Counted from the first letter of the stretch, positions 11,293-23,404 are shown. The stretch is 64,000 nt of DNA from Clusia tigrina (GCA_920105625.2 CAKKTE020000077.1:1655723-1719722); one strand, 5' to 3'. The notes: generated by a model from the sequence alone, not told the origin. Made by a program: numbers and translations.

Positions 11293-13178
11293 CTATGTGT
11301 CAGTCCTATGTACCTCGATCTCCGCATGGCGCTGGCAATTGCGTTCAGAATCGCGCGCTCGTTCTGCTTTTCGCGAATAGCAAATGTGCTCACAGAGGTT
11401 GTCCATTGTTGGGGGCTCCTCTAGGACAACACCCAGTGTCTCCAGAACGTCCTTAAATTTCTGGCAGTAGAATAACACTTGTTGAGCGTTCTCGTGCATC
11501 CCCGGGCAGTGCGGGCAGTACGGGTCCTCCTCAAACTTCCGCTCAAATACGTACTGCTTAAAGCATCTGTGGCCACTTAGTAGCTGGGTGACATAGTGGT
11601 TTAGCTCTCCATGCTTTCTTGCTAATAATGTTTTATGAGTTGAGCCGGTGCATCTCCTTCGCCAGCAAGTCAATGGGCGGTTTACAAGTTATGAACCCAA
11701 TTGCTTCGTCCGATACAGTACGGAAAGTACTAGCCACCCTTAGCGCGCTGAGTCAGTCTATATGCTGACTGTATGCATTTGGTGTATACTTTCATCCTAC
11801 ACGGGTAGCTTTTTCGCAGACTGCTTTAATATGCTCTTTGAACGTGACCCTGGAATCAATAAGTACTCCTAAGTACAGGAGCTGTGGTTGGGATATAATT
11901 TGATGGCCCTCCATTGTAATTGTTAAAATCTCGCTTATCTTTCTGGTACTCAGTAGCACTGCCTCTGTTTTTTGAACTGCCAGTTCTAGCTTTGCCCTGC
12001 TGAGCCATTCACTCACATGCACAATTGCAGCGTCGCATCTCGTCTGCAGCGTGGATGTGCTTTGCAACCGTCACCATAGCGATGATTTGATAGGTCCAAA
12101 CGCAGTAAGTCATCGTACATGACGTTCCAGAGAGTAGGGCCTAGTACGGATCCTTGTGGGACGCTACTCGTGATTTCATAGCGTCCAACTCCTGCATCCG
12201 TATCATAGAGTAACAATCTACTCTGGAAGTAGTTAGATATCAGCCGTCGTAAGTATATTGGAATGGCGAAATTGTGTAACGGATCCATAAAATCCATCGT
12301 TGAGTTGAACGCATATTTTATGTCCAACGTGACCACCTCGCAAGTATTTATTCGTGCCGCAACGCCATCGTTCGTCACTCGTTGCTTCTTGGGCTATATC
12401 CATTACGGCTTGGATAGCGTCTACAGTTGAACGTCCCCTTCAGAAACCATATTGGAGCTCGGAGAGCCCGCCCTTTTTTTAAGCACTTCCTGGAGTCGCT
12501 CGCATATAATTCTTTCCAAGACTTTGCCCATAGTGTCTAACATACACAACGGCCAATATGCTGACGGTCGGTCTGGTTATTTCCCCGGCTTGAGCAGTAA
12601 CATCAGTCTTTACATCCTGTCGGGAACACCCCTTCCCTAATGCAAGCGTTGTACATATTGATCATACATGGCCTCGTCTTTATTGCCGTTTTTAGAGCCA
12701 CGTTCGGGATGCCGTCCAGACCGGGAGCCTTCTTGTCATCGATTTTTCCGAATGCAACGAGTAAGTCGCTGGTGGTTACCGCTGGTATGTGGCCATTTAG
12801 GGCCTGTCCCTGGTTGTGCATTATATTATTATATCTGCTTGTTTCGGAAATAGAGTGGCTACAATAGCGCTCATTAGAGCGACATAAGTCGGCTGATGGG
12901 GGCCTAGGCCCCCCTTTAACTTGCTCACGCCTACTTTGTATGCTGTTCCCCATAGATCCAAATCGGCTTTCGCACACAGCGACTTAAAGCACTCATTTTT
13001 GCTACTGCGGATGGCCACCTTCAGTGCTTTCCGGAAATTTCTGTAGTTCGCTCGGAGAGTCTCCCATGTTGTACGATTTCGTGCCCTCTGTGCCTTCCGG
13101 CGGGCCTGGATGCATGCCCTCCTGGCTGCAGCGATCCCTTCTTCCACCAGCTAACTGGCTTCCTGAAGTGCCTGGTTA
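11293..13178 (-). pseudogene. R1-clade LINE ORF2: RT and C-terminal zinc finger
   Basis: In order on the minus strand: a basic linker (AARRACIQARRKAQRARN), DKKAPGLDGIPNVALK (RT block 1), KVLERIICERLQEVL and LQYGFRRGRSTVDAIQA (in shifted frames), then EVVTLDIKYAFNS and SVPQGSVLGPTLWNVMYDDL. The catalytic YADD block reads YGDG, so RT is dead even apart from the frameshifts near 12.0, 12.4 and 12.6 kb. The end carries CPHCPGMHENAQQVLFYC, the Cys/His finger of R1-type ORF2. Confidence 0.82.
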
Positions 13179-13612
13179 CTATCCTTGGCAGTGCCGCGTC
13201 GCAACTTGGTGGCTCGTCGTTCTGCTCTCTTCCGTCCGCTTCAGTTCGAATATTAGTTCGCCTTTAGCCGTACTGCGAATGGATTTGACGTCATCACAGG
13301 TGGCTTTGAGCGTTCCGCTTTCTTTTACCTTCCGCAGGATTTCTGCGTAGGATGCTTCACCAGTAGCTGCAATGATCAGCGCATCGGACCTTGCTCGGAT
13401 TTCTTTTTCTGTCCTTCGCATGGTTTTTGGGTCTCTTTAGCTCCCATATCCTTTTTGGCATTTTTCTTCAATTTCACCAATTGCCATTCTGGCTCAAAGG
13501 CTTGCTGCAACTTCTTTGATGCTGTTTCAATATGCAGCTGCTGCGGCTGGATTTTTGGTGAGACGACCCGTGTACAATTTGTACTTAGCAGTTATCACCA
13601 GACCGGGGTAAG
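13179..13612 (-). pseudogene. R1-clade LINE ORF1 C-terminal fragment
   Basis: Contains FEPEWQLVKLKKNAKKD and, in a second frame, SDALIIAATGEASYAEILRK ... STAKGELIFELKR. This resembles the segment just before the zinc knuckles of R1-type ORF1 gag-like proteins. The knuckles themselves are lost in the deletion that joins it to ORF2. Confidence 0.68.
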
Positions 13613-13763
13613 CCATTCGGCAACTCTTTTCACAATTTTCGCACAATTTATTTTACTACCTTGATAGATTTTCAGAAATAATTCCGCACCAAAAAAAATT
13701 TTCACCTTCACTTCGCTTTGAATCGAGAATACTAGTAGCCCTAAATGGTATGTATGGCGACAC

Positions 13764-14128
13764 GTGTGTGGTTTTGCAATCATTATGATTTTAAATATCT
13801 TCATGCCATTATGTAATAACCAAGTCAAAGCATTTTTTGACGAAATTAGAGCGCGTTACAACATACCGGAGGTATTGGTGACCGACAACGGTTCCAAATT
13901 CGTATCGAAATTATTTTCTTGTAAAATGCTATTAGTCCCTATCGTTCATAAGCTAACGAGTCACTAGAATGGAGTTATCGACTTTTGGCAAAATACTACG
14001 TAGTTTCGCCAAAGAGGATGGTTCAACTGGGATCAGTGGTTGACTATGACGAAACTCGTACATAACAATACAGTACATGTATCAACGAAACAAACTCCGT
14101 TTAGAACACTCTATGGATTTGATTCAAC
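13764..14128 (+). pseudogene. Ty3/gypsy integrase core fragment
   Basis: Encodes VKAFFDEIRARYNIPEVLV-TDNGSKFVSKLF (second catalytic Asp block), followed out of frame by GWFNWDQWL, VHNNTVHVSTKQTPFRTLYGF. This is the conserved stretch after the catalytic Glu of gypsy integrases. The Glu block is not clearly readable. About 110 codons survive, sandwiched between the R1 LINE and repeat Y. Confidence 0.72.
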
Positions 14129-14471
14129 ATGCCAGTAAATTGGAAGCGCACATGTGTGCCAGGATGCAATGCTGATGACCCAAATAAAGTGCGGAAATAT
14201 CAGCTACAGCGAGCGCACGAGTTAGAGCTAGACTAAGATCGCTTACAAGTTACATAATATGAATATGCAAGCAAACATTGCATAAAAAGAGTGATAATTG
14301 GGGAAAAAAGTCAGTCGACGAGCTGCTGAAAGAAACTGAGAACAGGGATGCGATGCTAAATATTATATTAGTGGGAGGCTTGGCCTTTATCTGATCGACC
14401 TCATTTCTTGTATATGACTTTGTAGAATCAATATATGAATTCATAGAAAATATCGTCCAAATTGATAATAT
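14129..14471. other. Unassigned; possible decayed edge of repeat Y
   Basis: A short frame at 14,130-14,235 reads MPVNWKRTCVPGCNADDPNK. The Cys pair hints at a THAP-like start, but it is far too short to call. The rest is unassigned. Confidence 0.3.
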
Positions 14472-15165
14472 GTCAATCTTTAATAAGAACCTAGTAATGA
14501 CTTTTCTTAATTGTGGGCCTGGCAGTAGTACTATGATCACCATATTCTGACACACACTATTATGGACCCCATGTATATTTCTGGCGGCATCAATACGAGC
14601 ATAGCTAGGCTAATTTTAATTTTAGCCCCGAAAGTTTATTATATCGAAAGTTCCTTATATCGAAAGTGGGCGTGTCTTTTACTTACCCTATTTGTTGCAG
14701 ATAGCTTTATAATGTCCACATGTTCATTCACTTAAATTTCGTCCGTAAATCTCTACCAGATCTCAAGTTATTAATATTTGTTAGTAAGGCGTGGCAGTTA
14801 ATATACCCACATCTCCATAACTGCCAAATTGCGTCACTATTCCATCAATTGGACCGAATTATAGTCATTTTAAAAAAGGTGAGAAAAGTTCCTTATATGG
14901 GATTTAGACGTGGCCTTTGTCCAAATAGCTCATATAGTAATCTGGTTCTGTATCTTTGTGCAGACCATAGTTGTGCAAAATTTTATTAAGATAGCTCTAA
15001 CGCTGTAGAAAAAAGTGGCCACAGACAGACAGACGGACGGACAGAATAAAAATTTCTTAGAAAGTGATTCTCATCATATCTGTATATATATGTCCATACC
15101 TACCACGGCTCCATCTTGAAATTGCAACGCCTCTCAAAAGCACAAAATTAGTATACCCTTTTTAT
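14472..15165 (-). repeat. Repeat Y, copy 2 (inverted relative to 6836-7535)
   Basis: Matches the reverse complement of copy 1, including GACAGACAGACGGACGGACAG near 15,022-15,045 and AGTATACCC at its outer edge. The outer edge is followed by GGTATAAAAA, so the terminus has a short palindromic look (15,150-15,190). Confidence 0.75.
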
Positions 15166-15330
15166 CTTTTTTAATGGTAAAGGGTATAAAAAGAGGGACG
15201 AAAAATATAAGGACCAATATGAAAAAAGTAATAATGATAAAAAAAACAAAACAAACAAAACAAAAAAAAAACAAGAAACAAAAAATGATAAAACAAACAA
15301 ATAATAAAGCAAAGATAGCTAATAAAAAAA
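15166..15330. repeat. A-rich low-complexity tract
   Basis: Adenine runs broken by C and G (AAACAAAACAAAC-type). It yields artefactual Lys-rich or Phe-rich frames on the two strands. It could be a decayed poly(A) tail or a simple repeat. Confidence 0.7.
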
Positions 15331-15384
15331 ATCTCATGTATTGTATAGTATATAGGATGATAAATTGCTTTTGGTGCAAGTTAG

Positions 15385-15853
15385 TGCTATAACACTATCA
15401 CTACAACTGCTGGCAACAGAAGACACTCAAGTCGGCCGATGTTCCAATAGTTGGTAGCAAACAGTCACATAGTTTGTAAAGTGTGACAGTCAGCGATACT
15501 TGCAGTGAACTGTAATGCGACACTATGACATACATACATTTTGACACATTTACATACTGTCGCCGAACTTTGTTAGAAATATTATGTAAGAATTATATAA
15601 ATAATGTAAGAGAACAATTGTAAATAAAATATTTGGGATTTGAGAGTATAAAAGAGCCCTCAACCCAAGAATATAATTAGAATTGTACAGAACTTATGTC
15701 TTTCATTTCTCTTCGCGGAAATCGGCTCGCGAACAAAACAAAAGTGCTTTGGACTATTTGTCCACCTTAGCATCTGCGTTGAGGGGAAAATATTGCCGGT
15801 GCCACTATCCGCCTTTAGGCGTATATAAACAATAAGAAACGCTATATATTACA
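15385..15853 (+). repeat. Candidate gypsy 5' LTR (412/mdg1 type)
   Basis: Ends in ATTACA immediately before TGGCGATCTTGCG, which has the form of a primer binding site. It contains TATAAAAG at about 15,648 and an AATAAA at about 15,625. The start (TGCTATAACAC) is a guess; no matching 3' LTR was found. Decayed gypsy gag and pol pieces lie downstream on the same strand, supporting the assignment. Confidence 0.45.
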
Positions 15854-16920
15854 TGGCGATCTTGCGAAACTGAATTGGCACTTCTGATGTCCGATCCTGC
15901 GGGATCATTTCTTTGATATTTTGCTGACACAGCGATTCGTTTGAAAGTTTTTAAATCCTGATGATCCTGTCTACTACTTCCTGATGCAAACTCAATTTTA
16001 ATACAGCAGATAATAACGTACTGATTATGCAGATGGAAGAAGAATAGTCATAGTCCGCCGGTGTACGTGCTAACTACTATAAAGGTACTGACCGTAGTAG
16101 AATATGTGAAGAGGCTAGCTGGAAAGAAGGAAGGTCTGACGAAGCTCTCGAAAGTTCGGCTACCACCACCACCAAAGAAACGTGATGGAAAGAGAGCAAA
16201 ACGCCTGGGCTATGTACCTGTGTTTTACGAGACGAACGCAACCCTCCAGCTTTGGGTACAACGAAGAAACTCTGGCAAGAGGGGGACGCAATAAGAGCGA
16301 CTATCAATAGAAGAAAATGAGTGACGCGCTGTTTGGTCTAACGAATGAAGACCTGCACGCTGTTGCACAAGTTGTATCAGCGGTATTAAAACACAAATTA
16401 CATAAAAATAGAAGATATAAAGGAACAACAGATTACCAGCTAATTGCTAACGTGATAAGTATTTGGGCAGTCATAACAGTTGAAGGCGAGTAATAGTAGA
16501 AGACTATTTCAATCAGGCTATCATAGAAAAGGACATTAAAATAATGATAGAAAAATTTGTGAAGTACTAGAGTATATAAAAATTTGTATGTGTTAATTAA
16601 GTAAGATTTTATAATTAAATTTTCAATTAATTTAATATATGTTGTTGTATTATATTTGCATTAATTAATTAAGATTTTAAAATTAAATTTTCAAATAATT
16701 CAATTCATATAATTGTTATAATGGGTAATAGAAAACCCCAAGAAACTATCGTGGTCAACAAAACAATTCTGTTATTGCTATTAACAATATTTTAGGCGGG
16801 ACAGCATGTGCTTTATTAGTTGTTACGGTATTTTTTAATTTTAAATGAAATGTGCATAAACAAGTCAACAAGGTATCAACTACCAATCAAATAATTGTTT
16901 GATACATATACATATATGTA
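15854..16920 (+). other. Putative leader of the decayed gypsy element
   Basis: Begins with the primer-site-like TGGCGATCTTGCGAAAC. The rest shows no convincing protein; short frames at 16,061-16,294 and 16,320-16,490 are unrecognised. The position between LTR candidate and gag suggests a leader. Confidence 0.4.
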
Positions 16921-17703
16921 TTTATGGAAGAGTCACAAAGAACTCTACTGAATATCCTGGTTAATTTGCAAAAATTCGCAAATAGAGGTTACTCTACAGA
17001 GACTATAAATAGGAAGTTAGAGAAAATAATTAAAGAAAACTATTTAGAAGATTTTGAATGTCATTAACAGGATGATGATTTGTTAACAAGCAACACAGAA
17101 TTTTAAAAAAATTTAAACACAGAATATTCATTGTTAACTGATAAGCCGAAAACGACAACAGAGAACATGTCTGCATTTAGCCTAGCACCGCCTCAAATCC
17201 CATACCAACTTTTAGTGCAAATTCAAGAGACTTAGATAGTTTTGTAAAAATTCTACAATTAATATCTAGGCAACTTTAAACTACAGAAAGACCTTGTTGA
17301 ATATACATTCTATGTGAAGTTATCCAACAGTGTTAGATCGGCAATACTTGAGGAGCCAGTAACCCTCGATGCGCTCATTACTAGCCTTAGGTCTAGATAT
17401 CAGTGACTCAGGGACAGGTACCTACCTCAATTGACAAAGACAAAATACTAGGCATTATTGCAGCCTTAAATAGATTTCAGCTAAAAAGAATCTTGTAAAA
17501 AATTTGAACTGTGCTACAGCATTAAACGTGTTTAAAAGAGGTCTGCGTGAGGATATAAAATCTACAGTTTTCGAGTCCCAACTAGATACGTTTGCTAAGT
17601 TAGCTGAAATAGCTGAAGACTTTGAGAAATCCCAATACTCGGAAAATGTATTCCAATACAGACAAACAGAAATGCAGTGTACAAACCAAATACGTAGAGA
17701 CTA
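16921..17703 (+). pseudogene. Decayed gypsy gag (412/mdg1-like)
   Basis: An ATG frame MEESQRTLLNILVNL opens at 16,921 and soon stops. Later pieces read YVKLSNSVRSAILEE and PVTLDALITSLRSRY. The longest is NCATALNVFKRGLREDIKS ... AEIAEDFEKSQYSEN (17,504-17,703). This order of motifs, ending before a lost nucleic-acid-binding part, resembles gag of the 412/mdg1 group. Multiple stops and frameshifts make it non-functional. Confidence 0.62.
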
Positions 17704-18575
17704 GCGTCATTTTACAAGTGATTCGCTGTTTTTTTCTAACCGAAATTTTAATGTTGGATGTTATAATAACACATACAACAATTTCAGTAATTTAATTTCC
17801 CAATTGAAACTGATGGAATAATAGGAATATATTTCTTATATCGATTTATGTCGTGTTGATGACGTTAAAATAATAATACTAATGCATGTAAAGTCAGTAA
17901 TAATACCAGTGAGACTAAATTTGACAGAGGACACTCTAATTTTTAATGACGAAATTGAGGAAGGGGTCAATTGTACCAAAATCAGGTATTTCGCATTTAC
18001 GTATAATGAATACTAATGACAAGTGCGTAGTGTTAAGCAATGTAAAATTGAAAACAGAAACTTTGAACAAGTATGAAATTTTAACTTATAATAAACAAAC
18101 TGATACAGACAGAGCAAATAGGGAACTTCAAATACTACAAATTAACACGACCCGACGATAGCAGCTAAGTCGATTTTCGACATAATTCGTGAGTTTCATG
18201 AAGTATTTCATTTTGACGATGAAACACTCACAACAAATAACTTCTATAAACAGAGGATAGAGTTAGCAGACAATACACCAGTCTATATAAAAAACTTCGG
18301 AATTCTAGAGTCTCATACTGACTCTATTAAGCAGCAAGTGAACAAAATGCTTGCTGGTGACATAATTGAATCTACAGTCAATCTGTACAATGCACAGTTG
18401 GTGCTTGTACCGAAGAAGGGTACAGAAGATACAAGAAAATTGAAAGTAGTTGTATACTTTATACAATTTAACGATACAATAGTGAATGATAAATTTCCTC
18501 TCACTCGCCTAGAAGATGTTTTGAACAAGTTAGGTAAAATAAGTGTTCGGATTTACCGACGATTGCTACGGTAGG
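17704..18575 (+). pseudogene. Decayed gypsy pol: linker and RT fingers
   Basis: After a poorly readable protease/linker region (17,946-18,161), the translation gives TNNFYKQRIELADNTPVY and QQVNKMLAGDIIE. It then gives LVLVPKKGTEDTRKLKVVV and NDKFPLTRLEDVLNKLGK, the RT finger domain of 412/mdg1-type gypsy elements. The pol ends abruptly at 18,575 before the palm. Confidence 0.7.
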
Positions 18576-19054
18576 CGCTGAAGTTGCTTTCATTAATTTT
18601 ATATGATTTGCAATTGTTAGTTCGTTACAATGCACGCTTGTAAGAAAACTAGCCCATAGTGCCAAATAGTGCTTGATCCTCACTTTCCTGGTAATTGTCC
18701 TCATTACAGGACGTTAGCTGGATTGCCCTTTGAACCCACATGTTTCCGTTGTTCAACTAAGCTCAAATACTGAATGATGGCAATTCGGATTGCCACAAAT
18801 GTGTGGTACTATATGGAAGGTGAGTTGATACATACTAGTACAATTTTCAAATCTGTCCATAGATAAGACTGAACGCCTTCCAGCGGCAACTCACTTTTGA
18901 CTCTTGTAATCAATAATTGAGCGGTTAGTACTAGGGCACATAGTTTCCAAACGATTCAAGACTATAATAGGTGTGGAAAAACATAAAGTCAATTCTTTCC
19001 AATAGATGACTTTCGTAATCTGTATTTCGCTGAAAGATTAGATTTCGTACTAAA
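18576..19054. other. No recognised feature
   Basis: Unassigned sequence between truncated gypsy pol and mariner. The 5' TIR of the mariner should lie here or just after, but I cannot place it. Confidence 0.4.
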
Positions 19055-19979
19055 AAATGAGCCATATTCAAGTTTCAATAGTTTTTCTTATATAAAGGTG
19101 AAAGTGCAAGGTAGGCGGCTGAAATATGCATAGTGTTTATGGTCCTGATACAGTAGCAGCCAATCACAAGTAATTTTGGTTTCGTCGATACCGTTCCGGT
19201 AATTTTCATGTCAAATATGCACCACGCTCTGGAAGGCCCATTTTCCAGTCCGACCGTCAAGTAAGCACTGTTTCGATTGCCCCAGGAGCTAAACATTGCA
19301 CAAAAAACCGTTTGGAATCACTTGAATAAGGCTGGATACAAAAAGAAGCTCGATGTATGGGTGCCACACGACCAAACACCAAAAACCAAAAACTCTCATG
19401 GACCGAATGTTCATTTGCGAATCTTTGCTGAATCGCAACAAAATCGACGTATTTCTGAAGCGGATGGTGCTGCCTGGTGATGAAAAGTGGGTCACTTACG
19501 ACAACGTCGCAGTTAGCCGGCGCAAACAGTGGCCAAGCCAAGATTAACGGCCATGTAGGATTGGTACGGAATCATCTACTATGAGCTGCTCCCCTCCGGC
19601 CAAACTCTTAATTCGGACCTATACTCTCAACAATTGGACCGTCTGAAGGAAGTAATCACCTGCCAGCTTCTGCCAATAGAAGAAGAATTGCGTTCCATCA
19701 GGAGAATGCCAGGCCAGGCCGTCGATAGTGACTCACCAGAACCTGAAGGAGTTTGGTTGGGAGGTTATTATACATCCAACTTATAGTCCGGACCTGGCAT
19801 TAAGTGATTATCCCCTGTTCTTGTCTATGGCGAATAATTTTGCGGGTGAAACGCAAGAGAAGCTTTTGAAAATCGACTGTCCGTTTTTTGCCAATAGGGA
19901 CGAGGGTTTCTATGAGGGAGGCATAATGAATTTGCCTTCAAAATGCAACCAGTTATCGAACACAACGGTGCTTTTTTGA
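19055..19979 (+). pseudogene. mariner transposase, dead
   Basis: Order of motifs in mixed frames: HSVYGPDTVAANHK, SGNFHVKYAPRSGRP (N-terminal HTH region), ELNIAQKTVWNHLNKAGYKK, KLDVWVPHDQTPK, GDEKWVTYDN (first catalytic Asp), IYYELLP, HQENARP (the second Asp, normally HQDN, is Glu), WEVIIHPTYSPDLALSDY (third catalytic Asp, D34D type) and FANRDEGFYEGGIMNLPSK. Full family length is about 345 residues; nearly all of it is present. There are several frameshifts and the catalytic change. Confidence 0.88.
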
Positions 19980-20105
19980 CCTAACTGTTAAATGCATTGT
20001 GTTGCAAAACTGCAACAAACCCTAAAAATTCATATCACAATAAGATTATTGTACCAATGTATACTGTAGGAGTTATATCACAAAGTGCTGATAATATTTA
20101 ACAAT

Positions 20106-21494
20106 GGTATAAACAAAGAACATACAAGAATAGGCAGTTGATATGAATGTATTTGTGCGAGTTCTGCTAATGAGAGGAGGTTTTAAAATTGATGTATGTA
20201 GTGGTAAAAATACAGTGCACCCCCCTTAACTCTAACTATAGTCATTCCTCAATTCACTTAACTTCTCAAAATAACTGAAAACATACATTTTCTTTGATCA
20301 TTTCTCATTGTCAATGAACCCTCAAGATCCACAAGTCCAAATATTCCAGTTGCGTTTAAGTAAAAAAATTAATTCGACAAAATAAAAAATTGTTTCCTTC
20401 ATTATTAAAGAAAGAAACACTACCTCTGTTTAATTAAAAGCATAAAGCTGTAAACTTAATTTGTTTAGCTGCATTTTGACCTATTTTGAACATTTTTCTT
20501 TGATTATTGAAACTGTTGTTATTTGCGAGAATACTGTAATAACGTTGAATTCTCTTTTGACCGTCAATTTCTTAATCTTCGCCTCCCTCTGTTCCAAATT
20601 CTAATTTTTTTACTGTCCCCTGTGCACTTTCATTCGTTCATGGCCATGTATATTTAAACACGCTAGGGGTATTACTGGGGCAGTCGGACCCCATTTTAAT
20701 ATAAATGAATTTTTATTAATTATTTTAGTTATTAGTAGTATAATATTAGGGGAAAAACCAAATAATTATTTTTCTACATCTTATGACTACTATGGTGCGT
20801 TTACAGTAAACAAAAGTGTAAATGGAAAGCAATAGGATCAGATTTTACATTAAGAATAGTTATAATTTATTAAAACTTATGAACTTTTTAACATTTGAAT
20901 TTTAAACTCCAAATTAAATAATACCATTTTTTTGAGTTATTATCACCTTTTTTTTAGAAGTTTCGCAATTCGTTTTAAAATTCAAATGAAATGACCCCCT
21001 AAAAGTTTAATTTAAACGTAGCCCTGATTTCTTTTGATTTTTTTATCCGAATATTCGCTATTTTAGACAATATCCCAGCAGTGAAACCAACTAGTTAAAA
21101 TACTAGTAAAACTCATTTGATATGTACAATTCATATACTCGTATACATAATATAATAATGTATACTCGACATGTAATGTGTCCAATGTTTGTTTTTACTT
21201 CCTTTTTTATTAAATTGACAAGAAAGGAACAATTTAGTATCCACAGCAATAAAGTGCCGCATAAGTCAGTAACTTAGATAAGTTTTGAACTAGTAAATTA
21301 ACCACTAGATTTTTTTTTATTAAATTTAGTACTATATTTTGAACACTGCCCATAATTTTCTCTAGAGGGATATGGAATATTTTTACAACAAACACAATAA
21401 ATTCACATACACTGTACGTGTGACCAAAAAAAATGTTCGGAACGGTAAATAAATATGGAGGGAATTGAATGTCTTTTCTTAGTCTTCTTTGGTA
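20106..21494 (-). mobile_element. Element X, copy 2 (inverted)
   Basis: Reverse complement of copy 1 over its full length. The outer terminus TTCTTTGGTA is at 21,485-21,494; the inner one has decayed to TATAAACAAAGAAC at 20,109-20,122. The GGGGCAGTCGGACCCC landmark is at 20,677. It gives the consensus used to recognise the broken X pieces in the tandem array, which lie in this same orientation. Confidence 0.72.
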
Positions 21495-21499
21495 TATAT

Positions 21500-23168
21500 A
21501 TGCAAGGTGCCCTATCCTCCTCAAACAACTTCTCCGATGCCCTAACGACCACTAACATAATAATTACAACGCTAGCCTCAGCAAATGCAACAACAACAAA
21601 TACAACCGTTTCGTACACAAATTCAATATGTGCAAGCAAACTCACTACAGCTTCGGCTCCACCTCTAATTTCTGAATCTTGCTCAGCAGCAATTGCCCGC
21701 TCTATACATAACAGCATTAACACACTCACAATTAAGCAACCACTAGGAAATACACAAAATGAATCACCATATAAAAGCCGTGCACTTACTCCTAAAATTC
21801 ACTCAACAACAATAATCCTCTCATCAGATAAATAAATTGATTCACTCACAATCAAACATCCAGTAGGAAATATTCAAACCGATCCACAATTTAAATGTTG
21901 TATACAAATTCCTGTAGTGAAAACAAACCAAACCCCTAAACGCGCAAGATCAAGCCCAGAAAACACCACACAAAATAAACAAAAACAGTCAAAATTAGGG
22001 GACTACTGGCTTGATTTGCCAGCTAGCTCAAATATAATCGAGATACTATCAGAAGTCGAAATCGACGGTACTAGTCCACAAGAAAAGGGACCAAAGAGTC
22101 TCGAAACCGCCTCCAATCTAGGTATCTGGATTAAATAATGCTGAGAGTACATTGCCGACAATGAATAGACTTGAAAAAAGTACCGATATTCGAGCGGTAG
22201 TTTCACAAAAACAAAATTGACTTCGCTGGTTGAAATAAGCTGTGAGGTAAATTTATGCGACGTGATTGCTTACCATTCTCAGAGATCAGGGAAAAATAAT
22301 TTTGAACTTTTTTCTTTTACACATTATGTTAGGACTGTTCTATCAACAATTCGGCATTTAAATTTTATAGATATTTTATTTAGTTTAGAAGATATAATCG
22401 GTTTAATTTTAAAATGGGTGCTGGTTGAAATAAGCTGTGAACCACTGTATATTAATTCACTCACAATAAAACATCCAGTAGGAAATATTCAAACCGATCC
22501 ACAATCTAGGTCTCTGGAGTAAATAGTGCTCAACCGTTACTAGAACTGCTAAAAACGTTGCCAAAAATGAATACCAGCTCAAATTCCTTAAAAGTAGCGA
22601 CCAAGTCAGGAGGGTACAAAACTATTAGAAAAGCTCTGGCTGAAAAGAACACAGAATTCCATAAATTCCAAACATACAAACAGGAAAAAGACTTTAGCGT
22701 AGTATTAGAAGGGCTACACCACGCAATATAAACAGAAGAAATAAAAGAGGAAATAGCTGGGTTGGGATTCGATGTTACAAATGTTTCAAACATAAAACAA
22801 AGAATTACAAAGCATCCGTTGTCGATGTTTTATGTCAACTTTAAATAAAACAAAAATAATACAGACATTTATAAAATTGAAGCAGTTATGCACACAAAAA
22901 TAAAATTCAAACCACCAAATAAAAAAAGGGAAATAGTTCAGTGCACAAAGTGTCAGAGGTATGGCCAATCTAGAAAATATTGCAACCATATTCCTCGATG
23001 CGTTAAATGCGTTGGCAATCATGCAACATCAGACTGCCCTCGTCAAGAAAAAACACAGGATGTGAAATGTGTGTTATGCGGAGGAAACCACCCGGCAAAT
23101 TACAGATCCGAACTGTACCTTAATATCGTTAGTAAATCGGCTACCATATTGTCCCCAGCGCTTAGGTG
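21500..23168 (+). pseudogene. Jockey-type LINE ORF1 (gag-like), decayed
   Basis: A Thr/Asn-rich N-terminus (21,523-21,835) is followed by KQSKLGDYWLDLPAS (21,980-22,020), the pattern preceding the core in the Jockey ORF1s elsewhere in this window. A conserved core (TEFHKFQTYKQEKDFSVVL, GLGFDVTNVSNIKQRI; about 22,650-22,846) comes next, then three knuckles (CTKCQRYGQSRKYC with His replaced by Ser, CVKCVGNHATSDC, CVLCGGNHPANYRS) ending near 23,118. Stops and frameshifts interrupt it. A piece near 22,110-22,520 is an imperfect duplication. ORF2 does not follow. Confidence 0.78.
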
Positions 23169-23404
23169 ATCATTTAGTCACGAGATACATGGTTCGCTGG
23201 ATGAAGCATCAAACACTATACGCATTTTGGTTGTTACTTTCTGCTCTCTGTAAATTTGTTTGTGTGGCATATAATACATTTTTTCATCACTCACTGTTCT
23301 ACCTGCCGCCACCGCCATTCCGTCACGCACTAAATCTCGAATTCCGGTATCATATTCTAATTATTTGTTTTTATTTTTTAATAGGCGTATTGTTAAACCG
23401 CGCA
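23169..23404. other. No recognised feature
   Basis: Short spacer between the plus-strand LINE ORF1 and the minus-strand Pao fragment. Confidence 0.4.

Larger units (their letters stand above)
11128..13612 (-). mobile_element. R1-clade LINE, internally deleted
   Basis: The minus strand carries the C-terminal part of ORF1, then the post-endonuclease part of ORF2 with RT and a terminal CCHC finger, then a roughly 160-bp 3' tail. The endonuclease domain is missing: ORF1 sequence ends near 13,180 and the linker between endonuclease and RT starts within about 40 bp. R1-clade assignment rests on the ORF1 style, the WWKK linker and the C-terminal finger. It is not located in rDNA. Confidence 0.82.

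Noticed and set aside
14130..14235. THAP-type zinc finger start (MPVNWKRTCVPGC)
   Set aside because: Only one Cys pair in about 35 codons and no downstream C2CH pattern; too short to support.
15174..15392. Lys-rich or Phe-rich small protein
   Set aside because: Produced by an A-rich low-complexity tract; both strands give frames of trivial composition.
8721..21494. A 12.8-kb Polinton/Maverick with long TIRs
   Set aside because: The inverted arms have the right size, but the interior holds only LINE, gypsy and mariner debris, with no polymerase B, integrase-protease-ATPase set or capsid genes. Each arm is itself a complete small TIR element.
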